Positions 1 to 5,522 of a DNA stretch of 5,522 bases are shown piece after piece. Under the pieces are notes generated by a model, which worked only from the letters and a program-made list of their open reading frames with translations, was not told the DNA's origin and did not search any database. The DNA lies in contig JARFPV010000225.1 of NCBI GenBank assembly GCA_029288115.1, forward strand, positions 1 to 5,522, in the 5' to 3' direction. This DNA comes from Akkermansiaceae bacterium (lineage in GTDB: Bacteria > Verrucomicrobiota > Verrucomicrobiia > Verrucomicrobiales > Akkermansiaceae). Both the position numbers and the translations under genes were made by a program. The stretch's first letter is position 1, and the number at the start of each line of letters is the position of its first letter.

Positions 1-829
1 CATCCACCTTATCCTTGGGTGTGAAGATGTCCTTGCCCCCGTGCAGCACAAGCACCGGGCAATGGGTTCGGGTGGCGAGCTTATTCATCTTGTCTGCCAT
101 GTTCCCGAGAGTGAGCAGAAGGCGCAGCGTGTAGCGCGGGATATACCATGCGTTTTTTTCCGCCTGCTCGTCGTGAATGTCATCCTTGGTAACGACCGGG
201 CGTTCACCGGAGGAAAGCGTCTCAAGAGAGATACGCAGCTTGGGAAAAAGCGCCGCAGCCAGGCGCACGGTGGTAAGTTTCCAAGGGGCGAGCTTTGATC
301 GAATATCTACGATAGGTGAGGCAAGGACCAGGGCGTCAGGTCTTTTGAATCCGTGAGGCGTTTTGTGGTAGGCGTGCATCGTAATCAATGAGCCCATACT
401 CTCGCCAAGCCAGACGATACGCGCTTTAGGGTGGGCCTTACGCACGAGTGAGGTGAAGGTGTAAAGATCCTTGGTCCACTCACGGGAATGAAGAATGTCC
501 CCGATGCGTTCCTTTTTTGGATCCATCCCCTGGCCACGTGTCTCAGGTGCGTAGATCGCGACACCACGGTGATTCGAGCGCAGGTGCTTGGTGAGGTACT
601 TGTAGTCACCAGAATACCCGGAAATACCGTGCACCCCGATGATTACGGTGTGCGGCGCTGCGGGCTTTGAGTTGCGGTAGCCAAAGTGGTCGCCATCGTA
701 GGAGACGTAATGCTTTTCCGCTAGGTGAGGCAGTGCTTTTGCTTTTGGGTTCACGCTGAGTCGGGGGGAACATGACGAAGACAGCAACAACAGTAGAAAA
801 GCCACGACGGCACGCGACGCGGACATCAT
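1..829 (-). CDS. Alpha/beta hydrolase, monoacylglycerol lipase / S33 type, probable lipoprotein (partial, C-terminus off the window)
   Basis: This serine hydrolase probably cleaves an acyl ester such as a monoglyceride or lysophospholipid; the substrate cannot be read from the sequence. About 276 codons are present and the 3' end runs off the left edge. Residues 1-20 look like a lipoprotein signal: a short start, a hydrophobic stretch AVVAFLLLLL, then SSSC with Cys20 as the likely lipidated residue. The lipobox is loose, with Ser where Leu is usual at -3. The oxyanion-loop motif HGISG starts at His67, the nucleophile elbow GESMG has Ser144, and HGGKD places the acid at Asp267. The catalytic His would lie beyond the window. 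The order and spacing match the Hydrolase_4/S33 family. The start is uncertain: an in-frame ATG at 862 adds 11 residues, and neither has a good ribosome binding site. I chose 829 because it gives a normal-length signal peptide. It is transcribed divergently from the next gene. Confidence 0.85.
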   Translation of the reverse strand, partial: MMSASRAVVAFLLLLLSSSCSPRLSVNPKAKALPHLAEKHYVSYDGDHFGYRNSKPAAPHTVIIGVHGISGYSGDYKYLTKHLRSNHRGVAIYAPETRGQGMDPKKERIGDILHSREWTKDLYTFTSLVRKAHPKARIVWLGESMGSLITMHAYHKTPHGFKRPDALVLASPIVDIRSKLAPWKLTTVRLAAALFPKLRISLETLSSGERPVVTKDDIHDEQAEKNAWYIPRYTLRLLLTLGNMADKMNKLATRTHCPVLVLHGGKDIFTPKDKVD

Positions 830-980
830 GGCAACGGATCGTCTGGTGGCAATTGCTGGCATCGTCTCAAGCGAACATGAATTGTTTTTGCGCGGATTGC
901 AAGTAATCAACCGTAGAGAAAGAGCAGTATCGCACCGATGATAGCTTGATTAATCTGCAAGGCAGTGGTTTCTTGGCGGC
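830..980. other. Divergent intergenic region, no convincing promoter
   Basis: This is the space between the minus-strand hydrolase and the plus-strand RelE-like gene, so both promoters should lie here. I found no -35/-10 pair with good spacing on either strand and no antitoxin reading frame. An 8-base palindrome, GATTAATC, lies at 948-955, 25 bases before the RelE-like start. If the hydrolase starts at 862, the region shrinks to 863-980. Confidence 0.4.
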
Positions 981-1343
981 GTGCTACAGATTGTTTTCAA
1001 TGAAATCAGCGCGGCTGAAATCTCCAAGATGGGAACGCTTGACCAACTCGAGCTGCTGGACGCCTTCAAGGTGACAGAGGCCGACCTTGCGGAGCTGGAT
1101 GGTGACCGCTTCGGTAAAATTGAGCGGGACGGCAAAACGCTGTACCGCTTCCGCACAGAGGACTACCGGATTTACTTCGAGGTATCTGATGATCATGTGG
1201 TCGTGCATCGGCTGCTGCATAAGAACACTTTCTCAGACTTTTTATTTCGTGCCAAAATGCCGTTGTCTGAAGACGAACAACTCGCAGAGTCCAAGCACTT
1301 TTGGAAGCTCATCGACGAAGGAAGAAACGCTCGCCGCATGTAA
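981..1343 (+). CDS. Stand-alone RelE/ParE-fold protein (toxin-like, no adjacent antitoxin)
   Basis: This 120-residue protein resembles the RelE superfamily, whose toxins cleave ribosome-bound mRNA or otherwise inhibit growth. The N-terminus (LQIVFNEIS) reads as the first beta strand, followed by two helices over about residues 10-40. A beta hairpin follows, with YRFR (55-58) and DYRIYFEV (61-68), the most characteristic part of the family; Arg63 is a candidate equivalent of a RelE catalytic Arg. Residues 72-90 (HVVVHRLLHKNTFSDFLFR) complete the sheet, and a charged helical tail to residue 120 extends past a typical RelE. The GTG start is the only possible one near the N-terminus: the frame has a TAA at 951-953 and no other start codon before 981, and the next ATG would remove the first strand. 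No antitoxin-like frame lies on either side. Toxin activity is inferred from fold only; a housekeeping RNA-binding role is equally possible. Confidence 0.75.
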   Translation: MLQIVFNEISAAEISKMGTLDQLELLDAFKVTEADLAELDGDRFGKIERDGKTLYRFRTEDYRIYFEVSDDHVVVHRLLHKNTFSDFLFRAKMPLSEDEQLAESKHFWKLIDEGRNARRM

Positions 1344-1393
1344 TGCAACCCAGAAGATCAAGAGCATTATCTCTTTTCCTCATGCTTACAGCG

Positions 1394-1402
1394 TGATATA
1401 AA
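1394..1402 (+). promoter_or_regulatory. Extended -10 promoter for the TPR membrane protein gene
   Basis: TG-A-TATAAA at 1394-1402 matches an extended -10 element (TGn plus a hexamer one base from TATAAT). A poor -35 (TTTTCC, 1374-1379) sits 17 bases upstream, which extended -10 promoters tolerate. Transcription would begin near 1409, leaving only about four bases before the ATG at 1413. This fits the absence of any Shine-Dalgarno sequence and suggests a leaderless or near-leaderless mRNA. The call rests on the motif only. Confidence 0.4.
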
Positions 1403-1412
1403 CTTATGCATC

Positions 1413-2009
1413 ATGACCAAGTGGGTAGTCCATAGCATCATCTTTATCATTATTGCTGCGATCGTTGCATCTACATTTATTGGCGGGGGTGATGACGATG
1501 ACGCCAAGGCCGTTTCACAGCTTCCCGCACTGATGCTGGCGGGTGTTTATGTGGGTGTGCTCTTTGTACTCTACATTCTTCCCGCTATCACCGACAAGGC
1601 AACGAGTGCGGTGCTGGACTCGAACGAGCTTGTGGAAACGGATCCCTTACACGACGCACGCGCGGCCTATGCCCGTGGCGACTATCAAGAGGCCATGGAC
1701 GTCTACCGTGAGGTGGCCGATGACGAACCATACAACCGACTACCATGGGTGGAGATTGCCAAAATCCAACACGACAATCTCGAAGACCCTGAAGCATCGA
1801 TTGAAACCCTGCGGACAGCCCTCGAGAGCCACGAGTGGCCCGTCAACGATGCCGCATACTTCATGGGCAGGCTCGCCGAGCTCTACAACGAAGACATGGA
1901 AGACAGGGAGTCCTGTGTTACAATTCTCAATCAAATGATTGAGATATTCCCGGAAACACGCCACTCAGCCAACGCGACCCACAAACTTCGCGAAATGGGC
2001 GAGATCTGA
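1413..2009 (+). CDS. Two-TM membrane protein with C-terminal TPR-like repeats
   Basis: This 198-residue protein is not one I recognise as a named family. Two membrane helices are clear, at about residues 4-24 and 38-58, joined by a very short loop with an acidic run (GGGDDDD, 24-30). The rest is soluble and helical. Residues 81-111 form a good TPR unit (ARAAYARGDYQEAMDVYREV), and weaker TPR-like pairs follow at about 113-143 and 148-180. Such domains usually dock partner proteins, so the protein is probably a membrane-anchored scaffold or assembly factor. The positive-inside rule gives no decisive topology, but with two helices both ends lie on the same side. The ATG at 1413 is supported by the hydrophobic N-terminus and by the extended -10 element just upstream; there is no Shine-Dalgarno sequence. 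It lies 69 bases after the RelE-like gene and 71 before comEC. A link to DNA uptake is possible but rests on proximity only. Confidence 0.8.
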   Translation: MTKWVVHSIIFIIIAAIVASTFIGGGDDDDAKAVSQLPALMLAGVYVGVLFVLYILPAITDKATSAVLDSNELVETDPLHDARAAYARGDYQEAMDVYREVADDEPYNRLPWVEIAKIQHDNLEDPEASIETLRTALESHEWPVNDAAYFMGRLAELYNEDMEDRESCVTILNQMIEIFPETRHSANATHKLREMGEI

Positions 2010-2080
2010 TCTACACGATCACTGGCACCATCGTTAGATTTTCTTGCAGTGCGGACTGTACCACCTAGGGTGATGGGTGT

Positions 2081-4348
2081 GTGCGTGTATTTAGTTCCAT
2101 TAGAAAACGCTTAAACGCTTTTCCCCTCTGGTCGTTATTGTCCGGCGTTTTGATAGGCGTGTGCCTCGCTGACCGATGCGGCATGAGCCATTGGCTTACC
2201 GTGCTGTTAATCAGCCTCGCGCTTTCGGTTATTGTTAGAAAACACTGCGTTTATATGTTTGCCGCCGGACTAATGTTAGGGCACGTGTCACACGGAGTTT
2301 CGATCGAGAGACAGCTTGCGAGCCTTCAACAGGCGGGCGTTCGCAACGCAACCATTCGCGGCATAGTCATCGATACGGGAAAAGCAGAATCAGGACCCTA
2401 TCTCATCAAAATCATCGAAGCTAACAACCTCTCCCCCGGCTCACGTGTGCTTCTTTCCCAACCAAGGCACCATGCGGAAATATTAAAATACGGCGACATC
2501 ATCACCACAAACGGTAGGCATGAAAAAATCAGTGCCGCGAGAAATCCTTATGGGTTTGACCGTTCGGAATGGCTTCATCGACAAGGTGCAAATCTGATAT
2601 TCGTTCCGAGCGACAAGCCCGAGCTGTTAGGCGTTAGCTGGCAGCACACACCTGTCCGCACCATGGCCAAATGGCGCCAGTACATTCGATCAGTCATTAC
2701 CGCCGGCATGGCTCCGGAATCGAAACAAGCCCAGCTGATACGGGCAGTCGTTCTTGGCGAACGTCCACCACGCACCTCCGCAATGATCCAGGATTTCCGC
2801 GAGAGCGGCACCCTGCATGTGTTTGCCGTCAGTGGATTACACGTCGGCATGGTCGGTGTCATCATCGGGGCTGCACTCTGGTTCTTTCGCCTTCCTCGCT
2901 GGGCAATGATCTTGGGTACCATTCTCGGCATGGCAGCTTATGCGGGTGTCACCGGCATGAACGCCCCAGCTGTTAGGGCGGTGATTATGGCAACGGTTTT
3001 TCTTTCCGGATTTCTCGTGCAACGGAAACCCGCACTGGTCAACAGCTTGGCTGCGAGCGCGATCATTGTGCTTCTATTTGATGGCCATCAGCTGTTTACA
3101 CCCGGGTTCCAACTCTCCTACGGAGTGCTGTTAGCCATCGCGCTGGCAACGGGAATGTGGACTCGTGTTTTAAAACCACTCGGCGAGATCGATCCGTTTT
3201 TTCCCCGCCCGCTACTCAACTCGAAGCAGGAGTTTTTTCTCGAAAAACGAAGATGGCTTCGTGGTTCGCTCGCCGTTTCCATGGCCGCATGGATGGGCTC
3301 CGCGCCCCTCATGTGGCTGCACTTCGGCATTGTTACACCCATCGCGATCATCGCCGGCATCCCGTTGATGCTCATCGTGTTTCTCATCCTCGCACTCGCC
3401 ATGCTTTCTGTTGCAGTCGGATCGCTTTGGCAACCCGCAGGCGAGGCTGTCAACGGGCTGAACTCCCACTTTGCCACCGCCACATACTCGCTGGCATCAG
3501 CATTTGCCGATATTCCCGGCGGCCACCACTACCAAAACCCCCACAACGATGAAAAACACCGCGTCATCGTGTTTGATCTCCCATACGGCGGCGGCGCACA
3601 ATTTCTCGATGTCGGCGGCGGCATCTTGCTCGACTGCGGCCGCGACGATACTTTTCGCCGTCATGTCATGCCCACACTGAGCGCACTCCGAGCGCGACCC
3701 GACTCCCTGATTATCAGTCATGCCGACTCCAAGCACAGCGGCGCGATGACTCAGTGCCTTGAATTCTATGACGTTAAGCAGGCACTCATCCCGCGCAGGG
3801 ATTTACGCAGCCCGAGCTATAAAGAGTTCTTAAAAAACGCCCACTCTCACGACTGCCGACTCATCACACCTGAATCAGGCCAGCTCTTTCAGATCGAACC
3901 CAACGTTTTTCTCGAAACACTGCACGCACCTATCGAGCTGGATGGTTACAGCCGTGCCGATGACACAGGCCTCGTCCTTCGCCTCCACTGCCACGGGTGG
4001 CGTATTCTTTTTACTGGCGACGCCGGTTATGCGACCGAAGACCATCTGCTTTCGTCGGGTATCGACCTACGCGCTGATGTCATCGTGATGGGCAGAAACC
4101 GCGATGATTTCACAGGCAGCCAGAGTTTCCTTCAGGCCGTGCAACCTCGTGTAATTATTTCGACCAACGCAGCATTCCCCCGGATGGAATCCATCCCGGA
4201 AACATGGAAAAAACACCTGAAATATAACAACATTCTCCTGTTTGATCAGAACCTCACAGGCGCGGTTACCATCGCGATGGACAAGCGGTCGATGACCCTC
4301 ACACCGACGCTTCAGGGCGTTAGGCCCCTCACTCTGACCAGCAAGTAG
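2081..4348 (+). CDS. comEC: ComEC/Rec2 family DNA-uptake channel with degenerate metallo-beta-lactamase domain
   Basis: ComEC is the inner-membrane channel that carries single-stranded transforming DNA into the cytoplasm. All three family domains are present in 755 residues, a normal length. N-terminal helices (about 14-70) are followed by the OB-fold region (about 86-170), which ends in the typical NPYGFD (155-160). The polytopic Competence domain (about 215-480) has AVSGLH (249-254), APAVRA (295-300) and a GFQLSYG segment. A metallo-beta-lactamase-like C-terminal domain starts near residue 494. That domain is abnormal: the metal motif reads SHADSKH (546-552), with Lys551 where the family has Asp, and the later GHHGS motif reads GRNRD (671-675), so both His are lost. 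LFTGD with Asp647 is kept. The GTG start is the first possible, because an in-frame TAG lies at 2066-2068; AGGG at 2067-2070 is a plausible ribosome binding site. The channel role is well supported; nuclease activity is doubtful. Confidence 0.93.
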   Translation: MRVFSSIRKRLNAFPLWSLLSGVLIGVCLADRCGMSHWLTVLLISLALSVIVRKHCVYMFAAGLMLGHVSHGVSIERQLASLQQAGVRNATIRGIVIDTGKAESGPYLIKIIEANNLSPGSRVLLSQPRHHAEILKYGDIITTNGRHEKISAARNPYGFDRSEWLHRQGANLIFVPSDKPELLGVSWQHTPVRTMAKWRQYIRSVITAGMAPESKQAQLIRAVVLGERPPRTSAMIQDFRESGTLHVFAVSGLHVGMVGVIIGAALWFFRLPRWAMILGTILGMAAYAGVTGMNAPAVRAVIMATVFLSGFLVQRKPALVNSLAASAIIVLLFDGHQLFTPGFQLSYGVLLAIALATGMWTRVLKPLGEIDPFFPRPLLNSKQEFFLEKRRWLRGSLAVSMAAWMGSAPLMWLHFGIVTPIAIIAGIPLMLIVFLILALAMLSVAVGSLWQPAGEAVNGLNSHFATATYSLASAFADIPGGHHYQNPHNDEKHRVIVFDLPYGGGAQFLDVGGGILLDCGRDDTFRRHVMPTLSALRARPDSLIISHADSKHSGAMTQCLEFYDVKQALIPRRDLRSPSYKEFLKNAHSHDCRLITPESGQLFQIEPNVFLETLHAPIELDGYSRADDTGLVLRLHCHGWRILFTGDAGYATEDHLLSSGIDLRADVIVMGRNRDDFTGSQSFLQAVQPRVIISTNAAFPRMESIPETWKKHLKYNNILLFDQNLTGAVTIAMDKRSMTLTPTLQGVRPLTLTSK

Positions 4349-4430
4349 TTTCCAAACGCATGACAATTCATTGGACAATCAGCAGCGATGACTCCAATTT
4401 TCTGCCCTGCCAACAACCACTCGACACGTT

Positions 4431-5522
4431 ATCGTCAGAAAAAATTTCAGCCTGCTACTCGCCCTGCGCTACCTGAATCCGCTGCGTACCCACGTCTCCG
4501 TGATCACTCTGATCTCTCTGGCTGGTGTCGCCATCGGTGTGATGGTGCTTGTCGTGGTGCTCTCTGTGTTTGGCGGCTTTGAAAAGCTCGTGAAGGATCG
4601 GGTGCTCAGCTACACGCCGCATATCAATATTGAACGCATGGCACCTTGGCCGGATCCCGAGGAAATGGCCGAGTACAACCCGGATTACAATGCCCAGGAA
4701 GAGTGGAGAAACCTGCAGAAATCCATGAGCGACCTGGATGGCGTGGAAAGTGCCTACGCTCTGGTCAACGATTTTGTCCTGCTCGATCGCGATGGAGCCG
4801 TCGCCCCAGCCTCCATGCAGGCGATCGATACCGCCAACGAGTCCCAGCTCAAGTCTCTCCAGGACCTGATCAAACCCGGGCAAGGAAATGCCGACATGGG
4901 ACTCGGAGACGATGCTGTTATTTCCTCACTCACCGCAGAAAAATTCGGCATCCTTGTCGGCGATACCATCCAGATTCACACCAACCGGAACCTGAAGCAA
5001 ATCCAGCCCGTGCTCAACCGCATCGGTGGACCATCGTTCTCTGAGACTGGCGCCGAGGAATTACGCCTAGCCAAGGAAGGCCTCAGTCGCATCATCACCA
5101 CGAGTGACGACGCCGAAACCGCACCGATCACCGAGATGACCGATTACTATCACAGGGTACTCGGTCCGCTGCTCGACTACAACATCCGCAACAGCGAGAA
5201 GGAAATCATCGAGAACCTCAGGGAGCACATCGCCACCGGTGAGCGCAGCACCGAGGAGCCGGACGATAGCGGCGTGCTCACCTACCCGAAGGGCCACTTG
5301 GCCGCAGCACTGAAAATGTTAGAATCGCTTGAGCAAGTCAATATCGACAAGGCAGACATCCACGACATCAAACACATGAAGACCGTGGTCCTGCCCAAGG
5401 ACCTCAAGGTGATCGGCATCTATCAGGCTACCCGCCACGCATACAGCCCGGATGTATTTGTTCCTCTGACCGTCGGCCAAGATCTCACCGGCCTTGGCGA
5501 TGGCGTCCGCGGCATTGCACTC
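4431..5522 (+). CDS. LolC/LolE-type lipoprotein-releasing ABC permease (partial, start codon not identified)
   Basis: LolC and LolE form the membrane part of the LolCDE transporter, which extracts lipoproteins from the inner membrane for delivery to the outer membrane. The frame is open from 4392 to the right edge and shows the family's N-terminus: an amphipathic segment with LLLALRYLNP, a first membrane helix over about residues 22-46 of this numbering, then VFGGFE and the start of the periplasmic domain (GVESAYAL, FGILVGDTIQI, LKVIGIY). The ATP-binding-cassette partner and the remaining three helices lie outside the window. Between GDTIQIHTNRN (ends near 187) and the strand starting near 317 is a charged, mostly helical stretch of about 130 residues where E. 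coli LolC has about 20. No ATG, GTG or TTG occurs in frame before the GTG at 4500, which would delete the conserved ALRYL segment. I placed the left end at an ATC (4431), where the homology appears to begin; this is a guess. LolC cannot be told from LolE here. Confidence 0.8.
   Translation, partial: MVRKNFSLLLALRYLNPLRTHVSVITLISLAGVAIGVMVLVVVLSVFGGFEKLVKDRVLSYTPHINIERMAPWPDPEEMAEYNPDYNAQEEWRNLQKSMSDLDGVESAYALVNDFVLLDRDGAVAPASMQAIDTANESQLKSLQDLIKPGQGNADMGLGDDAVISSLTAEKFGILVGDTIQIHTNRNLKQIQPVLNRIGGPSFSETGAEELRLAKEGLSRIITTSDDAETAPITEMTDYYHRVLGPLLDYNIRNSEKEIIENLREHIATGERSTEEPDDSGVLTYPKGHLAAALKMLESLEQVNIDKADIHDIKHMKTVVLPKDLKVIGIYQATRHAYSPDVFVPLTVGQDLTGLGDGVRGIAL
4439..4444 (+). other. Run of six A at the frame junction of the Lol permease
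   Basis: An out-of-frame ATG at 4388 opens a frame through CAG-AAA-AAA-TTT. The real LolC/LolE frame reads the same run as AGA-AAA-AAT-TTC. Losing one A would join the ATG at 4388 directly to the permease frame (…RQKNFSLLLALRYL). The run could therefore be a sequencing slip, a true frameshift mutation, or a +1 slippage site. Confidence 0.4.

Noticed and set aside
41..298. 85-codon plus-strand open frame at the left edge
   Set aside because: The minus strand reads as a continuous alpha/beta hydrolase with catalytic motifs across the same region.
948..955. Palindrome GATTAATC upstream of the RelE-like gene, a possible operator
   Set aside because: It is a single 8-base palindrome with no second copy or overlapping promoter, and is likely to occur by chance.
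1360..1375. Short hairpin AAGAG-CATTAT-CTCTT followed by a few T, after the RelE-like gene
   Set aside because: The five-base, AT-rich stem is too weak and the following bases (TTCCTC) are not a real T tract, so it is not supported as a terminator.
2044..2071. TTGCAG with TAGGGT 16 bases later as a comEC promoter
   Set aside because: The -10 matches only three of six positions, and the same bases are better read as the ribosome binding site of comEC.
3118..3483. 121-codon minus-strand open frame inside comEC
   Set aside because: It is antisense to the conserved Competence domain and has no recognisable motif or start signal.
4360..4399. Possible promoter before the Lol permease (ATGACA or TTGGAC as -35)
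   Set aside because: No acceptable -10 hexamer lies at 16-18 bases from either; the best candidate, CAATTT, matches poorly.
4455..4883. 142-codon minus-strand open frame opposite the Lol permease
   Set aside because: It is an antisense shadow: the plus strand carries clear LolC/LolE similarity over the same bases, while the antisense product has a His-rich composition typical of a reversed frame.

Overview
The window holds five protein-coding regions on a bacterial chromosome of moderate GC. One is read on the minus strand at the left edge and four are read on the plus strand after it. The ABC permease of the lipoprotein-sorting (LolC/LolE) type, together with a lipoprotein-like signal on the first gene, indicates a diderm (Gram-negative-type) bacterium. 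The style of the proteins, and the long charged insertion in the permease, fit the Verrucomicrobiota/Akkermansiaceae-like lineage. That placement is an impression from sequence and was not tested.

Layout: (1) Minus strand, left edge to about 829: an alpha/beta hydrolase of the monoacylglycerol lipase/S33 type with a probable lipoprotein signal peptide; its C-terminus lies outside the window. (2) 830-980: a short divergent intergenic region with no convincing promoter. (3) 981-1343: a stand-alone RelE/ParE-fold protein with no antitoxin beside it. (4) 1413-2009: a small two-helix membrane protein with a C-terminal TPR-like domain, preceded by an extended -10 promoter so close that the mRNA would be almost leaderless. 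(5) 2081-4348: a full-length ComEC/Rec2 DNA-uptake channel with OB-fold, Competence and metallo-beta-lactamase-like domains; the last of these has lost key metal ligands. (6) About 4431 to the right edge: a LolC/LolE-type permease whose reading frame is unambiguous but has no ATG, GTG or TTG at the expected start, and whose periplasmic domain carries a large insertion.

The four plus-strand genes are separated by about 70-80 bases and could be partly co-transcribed, although the TPR gene probably has its own promoter. A comEC gene next to lol genes is also known in proteobacteria, so this pairing is an old envelope neighbourhood rather than a recent island. I see no mobile element, CRISPR array, tRNA or rRNA. 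The points most worth a second look are the missing start codon of the Lol permease, the degenerate MBL domain of ComEC, and the solitary RelE-like protein.
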